Positions 8,390-18,660 are shown, numbered from the stretch's first letter. The stretch is DNA of 64,000 nucleotides from Xanthomonas chitinilytica (GCF_026107455.2 NZ_JAPCHY010000007.1:124001-188000), one strand, 5' to 3'. The notes: a model not told the origin generated them from the sequence alone. Numbers and translations are program-made.

Positions 8390-9928
8390 TCAGGGCTGCG
8401 CGGACTGCAGCCGGTAGCGGGTGCGGGCGCCGTACTCGCGCCCATCGAGCACGGCGCGCACTTCGACGTCGTGTTCGCCTTCGTCCAATGCGGTGGGCAA
8501 CGCCCCGCGCCACAGGTGGGTGGACGGCGTGGCCTCGGGCGAGCGGTCGTAGCCGCGCAGGGACCCGGCCAGGTCGTCGGCGACGTTCTCCACCAGCAGC
8601 CGCGGGTCGGGCTGGTCCACCTTCTTCATCGGCTGCCAGTCGCCACCGTCGATGCGGTACTCGACCCGGGTACCGGCGTGGCCCATGTAGACGTTGGCGT
8701 ACACGCCCCATGCCGGGTAGGCGCCCTTGCGCAGCACGCGCGGCGCATGCAGGGCGATCTGCTCGTCCTCCGGGGCGCGGGCGGCTCGGTACTCGACGCT
8801 GTAGCTGCCGTCGGCGGCCACGTTGAGCAGGCCGTAGCCGTTGGGCGTGCCGTCGCTCATGGTGGCATCGGGGATGCCCTGTTCGTCCTTCACCCCGGAC
8901 CAGAACGCACCGCAGGCCGCGCCGACGTTGTACTCGTGCAGGCTGCCCTGCCCCTTCCAGCCGGCGGCGGCATCATGGAAGACGTGCTGCTGGGTATGGG
9001 TATGGGCGCTGAGCACCAGGCGCCTGGGGAAGCGCGCGAGCAGATCGAACAGGCGCTGGCGGTCGGCGGCGCGGAACCTGGGATCGAACAACGGCATGTG
9101 GATGCCGATCACCACCAGGCGGTCGGTATCGAGGGCGCCCAGGTAGCGTTCGAGGAAGCCGAACTGGTCCTCGCGGAAGCCGCCGATATAGGCCGGCCGG
9201 GCGCCGGGCGTGGCGACGATGTCGTCCAGGCCGATGAACACCATCTGCGGTTCCTCCCAGGCATAGGTGTCCGGGCCGAGGTGGCGGTGGTAGCTGCGCA
9301 GCGAATCGGCGTCGCCGGTGGCGTCCAGGTCCATGTCGTGGTTACCGGGCACGTGCAGCCACGGCACGCTCAACTCGGTGGTGGCGGCGGTGAGCAGCGG
9401 GTACAGCGCGGGATCGTCGTTGGTGATGTCGCCCAGGGTCATGCCCAGCTGCGCGCGATGCCGGCCGACCAGCGGCTGCACGATGTCGCGGCGGTAGTAG
9501 TCCACGTCCTGCACGCTGGAGGTCTGGCTGTCGGCCATGACCAGCGCCTGCAGCGTGGCCGGCGCCCCGGCCTGCGGCACCAGCGCGAACGGGCGGCACC
9601 TATCGGAACCGGCCTCGGTGTCGCCGTGGCCGGCCTGGCGCCAGATGTCGGGCAGGCCGTCGGCACGGGCCGCGGCGCGGTAGCCGGCCGGCTTGATCAC
9701 GAACACCATGCCGGCATCGGCCGACGCAAGGCGATAGTCGCCGCGGGCGTCGGTGACGGCGATGTGCTCGCCGTCGGACACGCGCACGCCCGCCAGGCCG
9801 CGCTCGCCCGGCCCGCGCAGGCCGTCGCCGTCGGCATCCTCGAACACGCTGCCGCTCTGGCAGGGCGCGGCGGCGGCAAGGACGGGGGCAGTCGCCAGCA
9901 ACAGGGCGGTCAGCAGCGGCAGGCGCAT
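8390..9928 (-). CDS. Secreted calcineurin-like metallophosphoesterase
   Basis: A 512-residue exported protein. After a signal peptide (residues 1 to about 20) comes a Ca-binding SdrD_B/MetallophosN-like domain with the motif FEDADGDGLRGPGE, then a calcineurin-like phosphoesterase core: MADSQ, GDITND, PGNHDMD, IHMPLF and SAHTHTQ, which supply the two-metal ligands. The C-terminal part (from about 380) matches the MetallophosC layout of such enzymes. The substrate is unknown; a periplasmic phosphodiester or phospholipid is plausible. The ATG at 9928 begins the signal peptide although the frame is open much further upstream. It lies 167 bp after hisIE on the same strand, so it could be read through from the his operon, but its function shows no link to histidine. 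Confidence 0.86.
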   Translation of the reverse strand: MRLPLLTALLLATAPVLAAAAPCQSGSVFEDADGDGLRGPGERGLAGVRVSDGEHIAVTDARGDYRLASADAGMVFVIKPAGYRAAARADGLPDIWRQAGHGDTEAGSDRCRPFALVPQAGAPATLQALVMADSQTSSVQDVDYYRRDIVQPLVGRHRAQLGMTLGDITNDDPALYPLLTAATTELSVPWLHVPGNHDMDLDATGDADSLRSYHRHLGPDTYAWEEPQMVFIGLDDIVATPGARPAYIGGFREDQFGFLERYLGALDTDRLVVIGIHMPLFDPRFRAADRQRLFDLLARFPRRLVLSAHTHTQQHVFHDAAAGWKGQGSLHEYNVGAACGAFWSGVKDEQGIPDATMSDGTPNGYGLLNVAADGSYSVEYRAARAPEDEQIALHAPRVLRKGAYPAWGVYANVYMGHAGTRVEYRIDGGDWQPMKKVDQPDPRLLVENVADDLAGSLRGYDRSPEATPSTHLWRGALPTALDEGEHDVEVRAVLDGREYGARTRYRLQSAQP

Positions 9929-10095
9929 GGGAACTCCGGCGGGGTGAAGACGCGCCATTATCGCCGTTGCCGGTGTCGCCGGTTTTGCGGCGGCTGGCCG
10001 CGCCCCGGAAAAGCTTCCCGCCCGCGGAAGAGCGCCGCCATCGATTCCCCGACACCGCGATGGACCGCCGGGCGAGACGGGCCGCCCGGCACCGG

Positions 10096-10740
10096 TCAGC
10101 GGACGGCTTTCTCCGCCGCCTTGCCGTGGCGCTGCTCCAGCACCTCCACCGCGTCGTGCAGCGACAGGCTGCGCGCACGCAGCAGCACGATCAGGTGGAA
10201 CAGCAGGTCGGCCGATTCGCCCAGCAGTTCCTCGTCGCGCTGGATCACGCCGGCCAGCGCGGTCTCCACGCCCTCCTCGCCCACCTTCTGCGCGATGCGG
10301 CGGATGCCCTTCTCGAACAGGCTGGTGGTGTAGCTGTTGAGCGGGCGGTCGTGCTCGCGCTGCTTGACCAGCGCATCGAGCGTGCCCAGGAAGTTGCCCG
10401 GGGCGCGGTGGAAGCAGCTGGCGCTTCCGGTGTGGCAGGTGGGGCCATGCGGATGGGCGGTGACCAGCAGGGTGTCGTTGTCGCAGTCGATGCGGATGTC
10501 CACCAGTTCCAGGTAGTGGCCGGAGGACTCGCCCTTGGTCCATAGCCGCTGCCTGCTGCGGCTGTAGAAGGTGACCCGGCCGCTGCGGCGGGTGGTGGCC
10601 AGCGCCTCGGCGTTCATGTAGCCGAGCATCAGCACGCGCAGCGTGGTGGCGTCCTGCACGATGGCCGGCACCAGCCCATCGCCCTTCTTCCAGTCCGGTG
10701 AGTACAGCGGGTCCACGGGACCGGAAACATCAATAGACAT
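10096..10740 (-). CDS. hisIE: Bifunctional phosphoribosyl-AMP cyclohydrolase / phosphoribosyl-ATP diphosphatase
   Basis: A 214-residue fusion. The HisI half (about 1-115) has the zinc and substrate motifs [21 protein letters not shown] and [12 protein letters not shown]; the HisE half (about 115-210) has the diphosphatase motif [12 protein letters not shown] and ESADLLFHL. Together they carry out steps 2 and 3 of histidine synthesis. It is the last gene of the his operon and overlaps hisF by 11 bp. Confidence 0.97.
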   Translation of the reverse strand: MSIDVSGPVDPLYSPDWKKGDGLVPAIVQDATTLRVLMLGYMNAEALATTRRSGRVTFYSRSRQRLWTKGESSGHYLELVDIRIDCDNDTLLVTAHPHGPTCHTGSASCFHRAPGNFLGTLDALVKQREHDRPLNSYTTSLFEKGIRRIAQKVGEEGVETALAGVIQRDEELLGESADLLFHLIVLLRARSLSLHDAVEVLEQRHGKAAEKAVR

Positions 10741-11506
10741 CGCGAACCTCGATCTGTTGCGTACGCAGGAACCGCTTGAGTTCCGGAATGGCGATATTGC
10801 CGCTGTGGAAGACGCTGGCGGCCAGTGCGCCGTCGACGTCGACCCGGTCGAACACGTCGGCGAAGTGTTGCATCTCGCCCGCGCCGCCGGAAGCGATCAG
10901 CGGCACATTGCAGGCGGCGCGCGCATGGCGCAGCTGTTCCAGGTCGTAGCCGCGGCGCACGCCGTCGCTGTCCATGCAGTTGAGCACCACCTCGCCGGCG
11001 CCGCGCTGCTGCACTTCGCGCAGCCAGTCCAGGGTGCGGATCGGTTCGGCGCGGGTCTTGCCGGGGTCGCCGGTGTAGGAACGCACCCGCCACTGGCCAT
11101 CGGCCTCGCGGATGGAGTCGATGCCCACGACCACGCACTGCACGCCGAAGGCCTCGGCCAGTTCGCCGATCAGCGCCGGGCGCTCCAGCGCCGGCGAGTT
11201 GATCGAGATCTTGTCGGCACCGGCATGCAGCACGCGGCGTGCGGTCTCCACGTCGCGGATGCCGCCGGCCACGCAGAACGGGATGTCGATCAGGCGGGCG
11301 ATCCGTTCGACCCAGGCGTAGTCGACCGAGCGCCCCTCGGGGCTGGCGCCGATGTCGTAGAACACCAATTCGTCGGCGCCCTGCCCGCGGTAGCGCATGG
11401 CCAGCTCGGCGATGTCGCCCATATCGACGTGGTCGCGGAAGCGCACGCCCTTGACCACGCGGCCGTCGCGCACGTCCAGGCAGGGAATGATGCGGCGGCT
11501 CAGCAT
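10730..11506 (-). CDS. hisF: Imidazole glycerol phosphate synthase, cyclase subunit
   Basis: A 258-residue TIM barrel with the start [20 protein letters not shown] (catalytic Asp11) and the second acid in [10 protein letters not shown], plus the phosphate loop ASGGAGEM. It uses ammonia delivered by HisH to close the imidazole ring of IGP and release AICAR. The start is the ATG at 11506, which overlaps the end of hisA by 7 bp; the longer frame is read-through into hisA. Confidence 0.97.
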   Translation of the reverse strand: MLSRRIIPCLDVRDGRVVKGVRFRDHVDMGDIAELAMRYRGQGADELVFYDIGASPEGRSVDYAWVERIARLIDIPFCVAGGIRDVETARRVLHAGADKISINSPALERPALIGELAEAFGVQCVVVGIDSIREADGQWRVRSYTGDPGKTRAEPIRTLDWLREVQQRGAGEVVLNCMDSDGVRRGYDLEQLRHARAACNVPLIASGGAGEMQHFADVFDRVDVDGALAASVFHSGNIAIPELKRFLRTQQIEVRDVY

Positions 11507-12234
11507 GCCAGCGCCTCCTCCAGCTGCAGGCGGCCTTCCAGCAGCGCCTTGCCCAGCACCGCGCCGCCGCAGCCCGCGGCCCGGGCGGCGGCCACGTCGT
11601 CCGCGTCGCGCACGCCGCCGGAAGCCTGCACCGCCACGCCCGGCAGCGACGCGGCCAGGTGCGCGTACAGCGCGATGTTGGGGCCGGAGAGCATGCCGTC
11701 GCGGGCGATGTCGGTGCACAGCAGGTGCTTCATCCCCGCCTGTGCGTATCGGCCGGCCAGTTCGTCCAGGGTGAGGTCGGCGGTTTCGGTCCAGCCGTGC
11801 ACCGGCAGCCGCCACACGCCGTCCTCGCCCTGGCGGGTATCCAGCGCGATGGTCAGCCGCTCCGGGCCGAACTCGTCCAGCCAGCCCAGCACCGCCGCGC
11901 TCTCGCGCACCGCGAGCGAACCGACCACCACCCGCGCGGCGCCGGCGTCGAGGATGCGCGCCACGTCGTCGCGGCTGCGCACGCCGCCGCCGGTCTGCAC
12001 CTTCAGCCCGGTCCCGCGGACGATGTCGCCGAGCAGCGGCGCCAGGGTGTAGCCGCCGGCGCGGGCGGCATCCAGGTCGACCAGGTGCATCCAGCCGGCG
12101 CCGGCCGCGGCGAATGCCCGCGCGCGCGGCAGCACGTCGTCGCCGTAGCTGGTCTGCCTGTCGTAGTCGCCCTGCAGCAGCCGCACGACGCGGCCGTCGC
12201 GGATGTCCAGTGCCGGGTAGACGATGAAGCTCAT
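11500..12234 (-). CDS. hisA: ProFAR isomerase (HisA)
   Basis: A 244-residue TIM barrel, [19 protein letters not shown], with the general base Asp10 and the second catalytic Asp in [13 protein letters not shown]. It isomerises ProFAR to PRFAR. The ATG at 12234 overlaps the hisH stop codon by 4 bp. Confidence 0.97.
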   Translation of the reverse strand: MSFIVYPALDIRDGRVVRLLQGDYDRQTSYGDDVLPRARAFAAAGAGWMHLVDLDAARAGGYTLAPLLGDIVRGTGLKVQTGGGVRSRDDVARILDAGAARVVVGSLAVRESAAVLGWLDEFGPERLTIALDTRQGEDGVWRLPVHGWTETADLTLDELAGRYAQAGMKHLLCTDIARDGMLSGPNIALYAHLAASLPGVAVQASGGVRDADDVAAARAAGCGGAVLGKALLEGRLQLEEALAC

Positions 12235-12833
12235 GCGAAGTCGGTCTCGAGGAAGTTGCGCAGGATGCGCGCGCCGGTATCGGCCGAGCGCTCGGGGTGG
12301 AACTGCGCGCCGCAATAGCGGCCGCGCTGCACCACGGCGGTGAACAGGCCGCCGTGGTCGCAGGCGGCGACGCTGTCCGCGGTGAGCGGGGCGGCGTAGC
12401 TGTGCACGAAGTAGGCGCTGGCGCGCTCGGCCACGCCGTCGAGCAGCGGCGATTCGCGCAGCGGCAGCAGCCGGTTCCAGCCCATGTGCGGCACCCGGAT
12501 GCCGGTGGCCGGATGCAGCCGCCGCACCACCCCGGGCACCAGCCCCAGGCATTCGACCTCGCCCTCTTCCGAGCGCTCGAACAGCAGCTGCATGCCCAGG
12601 CAGATGCCCAGCAGCGGCACCTGCAATTGCCGCAGCGGTTCGACCAGCCCCTGCGCCCGCAGCCGCGCCATGCCCGGCGGCGCCGCGCCGACGCCGGGCA
12701 GGATCACCCGCTCGGCGCCCGCCAGCCCGGCGGCATCGGACACCAGCCGCGGGCTCACGCCCAGCCGCTCCAGCGCGTAGCGCACCGAACCCAGGTTGGC
12801 GCCGCCGGCGTCGATCAGCGCGACATCGGTCAT
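12231..12833 (-). CDS. hisH: Imidazole glycerol phosphate synthase, glutaminase subunit
   Basis: A 200-residue class I glutamine amidotransferase. The nucleophile is Cys78 in [12 protein letters not shown], and the His-x-Glu pair lies in [11 protein letters not shown]. It supplies ammonia to HisF. The ATG at 12833 overlaps the end of hisB by 4 bp. One small difference from common sequences is GGANLGSV at the N-terminus where GxGNLxSV is usual. Confidence 0.97.
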   Translation of the reverse strand: MTDVALIDAGGANLGSVRYALERLGVSPRLVSDAAGLAGAERVILPGVGAAPPGMARLRAQGLVEPLRQLQVPLLGICLGMQLLFERSEEGEVECLGLVPGVVRRLHPATGIRVPHMGWNRLLPLRESPLLDGVAERASAYFVHSYAAPLTADSVAACDHGGLFTAVVQRGRYCGAQFHPERSADTGARILRNFLETDFA

Positions 12834-13957
12834 AGCGTCCCCTTGGTCGAGGGCAGCTCGGTGCCTTCGCGGCGGATGGCCTGGCGCAGCGCCCGCGCCA
12901 GCGCCTTGAAGCAGGCCTCCACCTTGTGGTGGTCGTTGTCGCCCTGCACCCGCAGGTTGAGGTTCAGCCCGGCGGCGTCGCACAGCGAGCGGAAGAAGTG
13001 CGGCACCAGCTCGGTCGGCATGTCGCCGACGCGTTCGCGCCGGAACTCGCCGTCGAACACGAAGTACGGACGGCCGCTGAAATCCAGCGCGGCGCTGGCC
13101 AGGGTCTCGTCCATCGGCAGGGTGAAACCGTGCCGGCCGGTGTCGCCCGCCGCGAGCCAGGGACTCTCCGGCGGATCGAAGCCGTAGCGGCCGATGCCGC
13201 GCTTGTCGCCGAGTGCCTCGCGCAGCGCCTGGCCCAGCGCCAGGCCGGTGTCCTCGATGGTGTGGTGCTCGTCGATGTGCAGGTCGCCGACGGCTTCCAC
13301 CTCCAGCGCGAAACCGCCGTGGCGGCCGATCTGGTCGAGCATGTGGTCGAAGAACGGCAGGCCGGTGGCGATCTTCGCCGGCGCGGCCTGGTCGAGGTCG
13401 ACGAACACGCGGATGCGGGTTTCCCTGGTGTCGCGCTGCACCGTGGCGCGGCGCGGCGCGTCGGCCAGTTCGTGGGCGATGGCGGCCCAGTCCCACTCCC
13501 CGCCGAACTGCGCGGTGCGCAGCTGGAAGCCGCGGATGTTCATGTTCTGCGCGAACTGGATGTCGGTGGGACGGTCGCCGACCATCGCCGAGCGCGACCA
13601 GTCGATGCCGCGGTCCTGCAGATACCTGACCATCATGCCGATGCCCGGCTTGCGGTTGGGGCTGTTGTCGGCCGGCCGGCTGGGATCGATCAGCACGTCG
13701 CGGAACGCGATGCCCTGGCTCTCGAAGACCTGCAGCATCAGTTCGTTGGGGCCGTCGAAGCTTTCCTGCGGATAGTCCTCGCTGCCCAGCCCGTCCTGGT
13801 TGGAGACGATGACGAACTGGTAGCCGGCGTCGCGCAGCCTGAGCATCGCCGGGATCACGTCCTTCACGAAGCGCAGCTTCCGGTAGGCGTCGATCTGGAA
13901 GTCTTCCGGCTCCTCGATCAGGGTGCCGTCGCGGTCGACGAAGAGGATCGGGGTCAT
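12830..13957 (-). CDS. hisB: Bifunctional histidinol-phosphatase / imidazoleglycerol-phosphate dehydratase
   Basis: A 375-residue fusion as in enterobacteria. The N-terminal HAD phosphatase has the DxD motif FVDRDGTL (Asp8 and Asp10); note that the usual four-Cys zinc loop is not apparent ([16 protein letters not shown] instead of a Cys-rich loop). The C-terminal IGPD domain (from about 190) has the manganese-site motifs [26 protein letters not shown] and [13 protein letters not shown]. It performs steps 6 and 8. The start ATG is at 13957, overlapping hisC by 4 bp. Confidence 0.96.
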   Translation of the reverse strand: MTPILFVDRDGTLIEEPEDFQIDAYRKLRFVKDVIPAMLRLRDAGYQFVIVSNQDGLGSEDYPQESFDGPNELMLQVFESQGIAFRDVLIDPSRPADNSPNRKPGIGMMVRYLQDRGIDWSRSAMVGDRPTDIQFAQNMNIRGFQLRTAQFGGEWDWAAIAHELADAPRRATVQRDTRETRIRVFVDLDQAAPAKIATGLPFFDHMLDQIGRHGGFALEVEAVGDLHIDEHHTIEDTGLALGQALREALGDKRGIGRYGFDPPESPWLAAGDTGRHGFTLPMDETLASAALDFSGRPYFVFDGEFRRERVGDMPTELVPHFFRSLCDAAGLNLNLRVQGDNDHHKVEACFKALARALRQAIRREGTELPSTKGTL

Positions 13958-15057
13958 GCCGCCACCTTCAATGCCCGCAGTGCTCCCAGCACGCGGTCGT
14001 TCTGTTCGGGGGTACCGATGCTGATGCGCAGCGCATCGCCCAGCTGCGGCGCGGCGCGCTGGTCGCGCACCACCACGCCGGCGGCCAGCAGCGCACGGAA
14101 CGCGGCCTCGGCATCGGCGAAGCGCAGCAGCAGGAAATTGCCCTGCGAGGGATAGACGCGGGTCACGCCAGGCAGGTCCTGCAGCGCGGCCTGCAGGCGC
14201 GTGCGCTCGGCCTTGACCCGCTCCACCCGCCGGGCGGTCTGCCGCAGGGACTCGGGCGCCAGCGCCGCCAGCGCCAGCTGCGAACACGGCGCCGGCACCG
14301 GATAGGGAGCCTGGCAGGCGCGCAACACGGCGACCAGCGCCGCATCGGCGATCACGCAGCCGATGCGCGCCGCCGCCAACGCATGCGCCTTGGACAGCGT
14401 GCGCAGCACCGCGAGGTTGTCGTGGGTGGCCAGCAGGCTCACGGCCGAGGGCTGCTCGGCGAACTCGCCATAGGCCTCGTCCACCACCACCAGCGCCCTG
14501 CCCCGCAGCGCGCTGGCGGCGCGTTCGATGTCGGCCAGCGCCACCGGCGCACCGCCCGGATTGGACGGCGAGCACAGGAACACCAGTTTCGCCTGTCGTT
14601 CCAGCGCGACGGCGACGATGGCGTCGATATCCGGCAGCAGGCCGTCGTCGCTGTCGATCAGCGGCACCTCCAGCAGCGGCGCCCCCTGCAGGCGGGCGCT
14701 GACGGCGTACATGCCGAACACCGGCGGCGTCACCAGCACCGCGTCGCGGCCGGGCACGCACAGGGCGCGTACCAGCAGGTCGATGGCCTCGTCGCTGCCG
14801 CGGCCGATCAACAGCTGCGCCGGCGTGCAGCCATACAGCTCCGCCATCGCCTGGCGCAACGCCCCGGGCTGCGGGTCGGGATAACGGCGGGCGATGGCGC
14901 CGCCGTCGGCAGGATTGGCCCATGGCGCCTCGTTGGCGTTGAGCCAGACCTCGCCCTGCAGCGCGGCGCTGCGTGCGGAGGAGTAACCGCCAAAACCGCG
15001 CAGGTCGTCGCGGACCAGCGCGAGCACGGAGCCGGCGGCGGAACGGGCATCGCTCAT
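13954..15057 (-). CDS. hisC: Histidinol-phosphate aminotransferase
   Basis: A 367-residue fold-type I PLP enzyme. Motifs: [12 protein letters not shown] near the N-terminus, SPSNPGG, the strand [10 protein letters not shown], and the PLP lysine in [16 protein letters not shown]. It makes histidinol phosphate from imidazole acetol phosphate. The ATG at 15057 overlaps hisD by 4 bp. Confidence 0.97.
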   Translation of the reverse strand: MSDARSAAGSVLALVRDDLRGFGGYSSARSAALQGEVWLNANEAPWANPADGGAIARRYPDPQPGALRQAMAELYGCTPAQLLIGRGSDEAIDLLVRALCVPGRDAVLVTPPVFGMYAVSARLQGAPLLEVPLIDSDDGLLPDIDAIVAVALERQAKLVFLCSPSNPGGAPVALADIERAASALRGRALVVVDEAYGEFAEQPSAVSLLATHDNLAVLRTLSKAHALAAARIGCVIADAALVAVLRACQAPYPVPAPCSQLALAALAPESLRQTARRVERVKAERTRLQAALQDLPGVTRVYPSQGNFLLLRFADAEAAFRALLAAGVVVRDQRAAPQLGDALRISIGTPEQNDRVLGALRALKVAA

Positions 15058-16349
15058 GCCGCCGCCTCCATCCGCAGCGCCACCGCGTTGCCGTGGGCGT
15101 CGAGCCCTTCGGCCGCGGCCAGCACCCGCGCGCAGCCGCCGATGGCGGCGATGCCGGCGGGCGACGCGGCCTGCACGCTGATCTGGTTCTGGAAACTGGC
15201 CACGCTGACGCCGCTGTAGGCGCGCGCGGCGCCGGCGGTAGGCAGCACGTGGTTGGTGCCGCTGCAGTAGTCGCCCAGCGCCTCGGGGGTGTAGTCGCCG
15301 AGGAACACCGAGCCGGCCGCCTCCACGCTCGGCAGCCAGGCGCGCGGCTCGCGCAATGCCAGGATCAGGTGCTCGGGCGCGTAGCGGTTGGAAATCCCGA
15401 ATGCCTGGGCGATGTCGTCCACCCGGATCAGGCGCGAAGACGACAGCGCCTGGCGGGCGATGCCGGCGCGCGACAACCGCGCCAGCTGCGCTTCGATCTC
15501 GGCTTCGACCCGTTCGATCAGCGCCGCGTCGTCGGACAGCAGCAGCACCTGCGAATCCGGGCCGTGCTCGGCCTGCGACAGCAGGTCGGCGGCGACGAAG
15601 GCGGGATTGGCGCCGGCATCGGCGATCACCAGCACCTCGGACGGACCGGCCGGCATGTCGATGGCCGCGGCGCCGGCCTGCGCCACCTGCTGCTTGGCCT
15701 CGGTGACGAAGCCGTTGCCGGGGCCGAACAGCTTGTCGCACGCCGGCACGCTGTCGGTCCCATAGGCCATCGCCGCGATCGCCTGCGCACCGCCGAGCTT
15801 GAACACGCGGCCCACGCCGGTCAGGCGCGCGGCCACCAGCACCGCCGGATCGGCGCTGCCGTCGCGCCGCGGCGGCGTGCACAGCACCACCTCGCGGCAG
15901 CCGGCCAGCCGCGACGGCACCCCCAGCATCAGTGCGGTCGAAGGCAGCGGCGCGCTGCCGGCCGGCACGTACAGGCCGACCCGGCCGATCGGCCGCACCA
16001 CCTTCTCGCAGACCACGCCGGGCGCGGTTTCCACCGCATACCCCTGGGTCATGCCGGCGCGGTGGAAACGTTCGATGCGCGCGGCCGCCTGTTCCATCGC
16101 CGCGCGCAGTCCGGCCGGCACCGCGGCTTCGGCCGCGGCGAATTCCGCTTCATCCACCTCGAAGGAGGCCAGTTCGATGCCATCGAAGCGCGCGGTGATA
16201 TCGCGCAGCGCGGCGTCGCCGCGGCGGCGCACGTCGTCGATCAGGCGCGCCACCGACTCGCGGGTCCGCGCGGCGACGGCCTGCACCGGGCGCAGCAGCG
16301 CCTGCGCCTGCTCCTGTGCGTCGAGTCGGTTCCAGTCCAGTCGGTTCAT
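15054..16349 (-). CDS. hisD: Histidinol dehydrogenase
   Basis: A 431-residue zinc enzyme that oxidises histidinol to histidine in two NAD-dependent steps. Typical motifs are [55 protein letters not shown] (metal ligands) and NRYAPEHL. The ATG at 16349 overlaps hisG by 4 bp. Confidence 0.97.
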   Translation of the reverse strand: MNRLDWNRLDAQEQAQALLRPVQAVAARTRESVARLIDDVRRRGDAALRDITARFDGIELASFEVDEAEFAAAEAAVPAGLRAAMEQAAARIERFHRAGMTQGYAVETAPGVVCEKVVRPIGRVGLYVPAGSAPLPSTALMLGVPSRLAGCREVVLCTPPRRDGSADPAVLVAARLTGVGRVFKLGGAQAIAAMAYGTDSVPACDKLFGPGNGFVTEAKQQVAQAGAAAIDMPAGPSEVLVIADAGANPAFVAADLLSQAEHGPDSQVLLLSDDAALIERVEAEIEAQLARLSRAGIARQALSSSRLIRVDDIAQAFGISNRYAPEHLILALREPRAWLPSVEAAGSVFLGDYTPEALGDYCSGTNHVLPTAGAARAYSGVSVASFQNQISVQAASPAGIAAIGGCARVLAAAEGLDAHGNAVALRMEAAA

Positions 16350-17257
16350 GCCAGCGACCGCTCCACCGTCAGCACCATCAGCCCCTGCGCGCCGGCACGC
16401 TCCAGCTCCTCCAGCCGCTGCCAGCTGATCGCGCCATGGCACATGGTCTGCAAACGCAGGTTGCCGCCGTCGTCGGGCAGCTGCACCAGCGGATCGGCAT
16501 CGGGCAGCAGGCGCGCCAGTCCGGCCACCTTGTCCTGGCTGGCGCGGAACATCAGCAGCTTGCTGTCGCGCAGCTTCACCACGCCGTCGAGCCGGCGCAG
16601 CAGCATGGCGATCAGCCCAGCGCGGGCGTCGTTGAGTTCGCGTACCGGGCCTGCCAGCACCGCCTCGCTGTCCAGCAGCGTTTCCACCGGCACCAGCTGG
16701 TTGGCTGCCAGCGTCGCGCCGCTGGAGACCAGGTCGCAGATCAGGTCGGCGGTGCCCAGGCGCGGCGCGATCTCGACCGAGCCGGACAACTCCACCACCT
16801 GCGCGTCCACGCCCTGCGCTTCCAGCCAGTCGGCCAGGATCGCCGGGTAGCTGGTGGCGATGCGCTTGCCGGCCAGCTGCGACACTCCCTGCCACTCCCA
16901 TTCCTCCGGCACCGCCAGCATCAGCCGGCACTGGCCGAAGTCCAGCCCGCGCAGGCTGCGGTAGGCGGCCGGCAGGCCGGCGCGGCGCCGGGCCGAGCCC
17001 TGCTCGTCCAGCTCGTTGCGGCCGACGATGCCCAGGTCGCAGACGCCGTCGGCGATCAGACCCGGGATGTCGTCGTCGCGCACCAGCAACAGGTCCACCG
17101 GCAGCGACTCGCCGTAGCAGAACAGCTTGTCGCGGCTCTGCCGCCAGCTCAGGCCACAGGCCGTCAGCAGGCTGCGGGCCGGCTCGGCCAGGCGGCCGCT
17201 CTTCTGGATGGCGATGCGCAGCCGGTCGCGTGCCGGGGCTGCCTGGGAAGCGCTCAT
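16346..17257 (-). CDS. hisG: ATP phosphoribosyltransferase (long form)
   Basis: A 303-residue HisG of the long, self-regulated type: a bilobed catalytic part starting [12 protein letters not shown], the phosphate loop [14 protein letters not shown], and a C-terminal ACT-like domain (about 225-303) where histidine binds for feedback inhibition. It does the first committed step. The ATG at 17257 lies 10 bp after the end of the regulator gene. Confidence 0.96.
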   Translation of the reverse strand: MSASQAAPARDRLRIAIQKSGRLAEPARSLLTACGLSWRQSRDKLFCYGESLPVDLLLVRDDDIPGLIADGVCDLGIVGRNELDEQGSARRRAGLPAAYRSLRGLDFGQCRLMLAVPEEWEWQGVSQLAGKRIATSYPAILADWLEAQGVDAQVVELSGSVEIAPRLGTADLICDLVSSGATLAANQLVPVETLLDSEAVLAGPVRELNDARAGLIAMLLRRLDGVVKLRDSKLLMFRASQDKVAGLARLLPDADPLVQLPDDGGNLRLQTMCHGAISWQRLEELERAGAQGLMVLTVERSLA

Positions 17258-17267
17258 GGGGGAGTTC

Positions 17268-17594
17268 TCAGTTGGATTCGGTAGTGCGGGAAGGCGGGCG
17301 GCGCATGGCGGCGGCATAGCCGCCGCTGCCGTGCTCCAGCGAGCGCGCGACGCGGCCGATGGTGGTGACGCTGACGCCGGTCAGCTCGTGGATCTCGCGG
17401 TACGGCACGCCCTTGAGCAGCAGCGGCACCACGCGCCAGCGGTCGGACATCGCCTCCAGCTCGGCCGGCGTGCACAGGTCGCGCAGGAACGCGACCACTT
17501 CGGCCGGCTTGTCGAGGCCGGCGAACGCCCGGGCCAGCGCCTTCAGCGAGGCGTCGGCTTCCTTTCCGGGCAGGGGTGATGGACGTTGCTTCAT
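17268..17594 (-). CDS. TrpR/YerC-like repressor leading the his operon
   Basis: A 108-residue all-helical DNA-binding protein of the TrpR superfamily (YerC/YecD type). Visible features are the helical region [32 protein letters not shown] and the helix-turn-helix [27 protein letters not shown] at about 64-90. The start at 17594 (MKQRPSPL) is preferred over the longer frame because the extra residues run through the palindrome at 17600-17625. Its position as first gene of the his operon, with that palindrome just upstream, strongly suggests it represses histidine synthesis and itself, with histidine as likely co-repressor; this is inference from context and from related proteins proposed to control histidine genes in this family. 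Confidence 0.9.
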   Translation of the reverse strand: MKQRPSPLPGKEADASLKALARAFAGLDKPAEVVAFLRDLCTPAELEAMSDRWRVVPLLLKGVPYREIHELTGVSVTTIGRVARSLEHGSGGYAAAMRRPPSRTTESN

Positions 17595-17599
17595 CGTCT

Positions 17600-17625
17600 T
17601 AATGTAATAGCGTGCTGTTACATTA
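17600..17625. promoter_or_regulatory. Palindromic operator of the his operon
   Basis: A 26-bp near-perfect palindrome with half-sites TAATGTAATAGCG (17600-17612) and TGCTGTTACATTA (17613-17625); 11 of 13 positions pair, the exceptions being one position in each arm and the centre. It sits 6 bp upstream of the regulator start codon, in AT-rich DNA unlike the surroundings. It is the obvious binding site for the TrpR-like protein encoded next to it, and would cover the promoter or the ribosome entry region of the whole operon. Confidence 0.85.
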
Positions 17626-17721
17626 ATGCGTTCGCACACACCCGTCAAACCGGGGACGTTCAGCCTTTACCCGGGACGCCTCTCCTGCTCCAATGCCGTC
17701 ATCGTCCGACCGGACTGCCCG

Positions 17722-18495
17722 ATGCCTGCCCGCCGTTGGATACTGGCCACCCTGCTGGCCGTCGCCGCCACCTGTACGGCCACCGAACCGGCCCCGCCGG
17801 CGATCGATTCGGAACCGGCATTGCGCCGCTACCTGCAGGCACATGCCGGGCAAGCCACCCCGCTCGATGCCCTGCCCGCCGGTGCCCGCGTCCGCTTCCT
17901 GGATACCCTGCGCTTCGGCCCGCGCGGCGCCGACGTTTCCATCGGCGACCTGCACCTGCTCACCCGCGAACAGGGCCGCGCGCTGCTGGCGCTGTTCGGC
18001 CTGCAGCGGCTGGCCGATGGAACGCCGATCGGCCGGGTCGATGACCTGCCCCGCCCTCCCATCCCGCCCTTTGTATCCGTGATCTGTATCTGTAGGAGCG
18101 ACGTGAGTCGCGATGGGGCCTTCCCGATTCGTGAGGCTGTCGCGACTCACGTCGCTCCTACAAACAAGCCGCTGGAATCATCGTCATGCACTTCATCATT
18201 CATCCGCAGCAATGCTCCCGCCGCCTTGCTCGGCCAGACCATCGCCACTGGACTCGTTCCCGATGACGAACTGTGCGTACCGGAACGAATGCCCACGGTT
18301 CGCCTGCTACTCCCCGCCGGCGGTGACCACGGCTGGCCTGCTGCGCCCGTTCTTCACCAGCGACGCGCCGGAAGGCGAACTGGCCGACATCTGCGCCGAG
18401 GCCTCCAATTACCTCCCCTGCAGGCCATCGCCACCAGTACGGAGGTCGACGCACTCGCCGCTGGCCCCGACAGCCGATCCCGGGTTCCCCGCTGA
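17722..18495 (+). CDS. Putative exported protein, C-terminus probably disrupted by repeat insertion
   Basis: The first 115 or so residues look like a real exported protein: a signal peptide (ARRWILATLLAVAATC, possibly a lipobox Cys18) followed by a helical region with sensible composition (PALRRYLQAHAGQATPLDALPAGARVRFLDTLRFGPRG). I do not recognise the family. From about 18090 the frame passes through a REP pair and a decayed thrC fragment, giving Cys/Arg/Ser-rich nonsense to the stop at 18495. So the original C-terminus has most likely been replaced. It starts 127 bp from the divergent his operon. Confidence 0.4.
   Translation: MPARRWILATLLAVAATCTATEPAPPAIDSEPALRRYLQAHAGQATPLDALPAGARVRFLDTLRFGPRGADVSIGDLHLLTREQGRALLALFGLQRLADGTPIGRVDDLPRPPIPPFVSVICICRSDVSRDGAFPIREAVATHVAPTNKPLESSSCTSSFIRSNAPAALLGQTIATGLVPDDELCVPERMPTVRLLLPAGGDHGWPAAPVLHQRRAGRRTGRHLRRGLQLPPLQAIATSTEVDALAAGPDSRSRVPR
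18091..18162. repeat. REP inverted pair (cassette A)
   Basis: Units at 18091-18113 (TGTAGGAGCGACGTGAGTCG...) and 18139-18162 (GTCGCGACTCACGTCGCTCC...). The 24 bp that follow, up to an ATG at 18186, match the DNA between the thrC REP pair and the thrC start codon, so this pair belongs to a duplicated cassette. Confidence 0.85.
18186..18436 (+). pseudogene. Decayed duplicate of the 5' end of thrC
   Basis: About 250 bp align with codons 1 to about 87 of thrC (which is on the other strand at 21866-23164). Shared blocks include ATGCAyTTCATC, GCTCCCGCCGCC, CTCGGCCAG, CCATCGCC, GTGCGTACCGGA/GTACGTGCCGGA and GCGCCGAGGCCT. An extra base early in the copy and further changes break the reading frame, and homology stops near 18436. 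The copy includes the upstream REP pair and leader, so it is a duplicated segment and not a convergent sequence. It carries no functional threonine synthase. Confidence 0.8.
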
Positions 18496-18533
18496 ACAGT
18501 CCCGGTGCTTACCCATTCCGCCCCTTCGTATCC

Positions 18534-18660
18534 GTAGGAGCGACGCCGGGTGGCCTCGGGCCATAAGTCGCGACAGCTTGCAGGACAGGGAAAGCTCCAT
18601 CGCGACTGACGTCGCTCCTGCAGGCATACCCTTCGGAAGCACACCATGCACTTCATCGTC
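18534..18660 (+). repeat. REP pair with thrC leader (cassette B)
   Basis: A second copy of the same cassette: REP units at 18534-18574 (interrupted by about 19 bp) and 18600-18623, then a leader and ATGCACTTCATC at 18646 that match the thrC upstream region closely, including the inter-unit spacer (CAGCTTGCAG...GGGAAAGCT). After about five codons the similarity to thrC becomes weak. A short open frame (43 codons) runs from 18646 to 18777, but I see no evidence that it is a gene. Confidence 0.72.

Noticed and set aside
10096..17257. Several long open frames on the plus strand opposite the his operon (for example 12926-14155 and 14973-16850)
   Set aside because: They are antisense shadows caused by high GC content: no signal, domain or ribosome site, and composition dominated by Arg, His, Ala and Gly.
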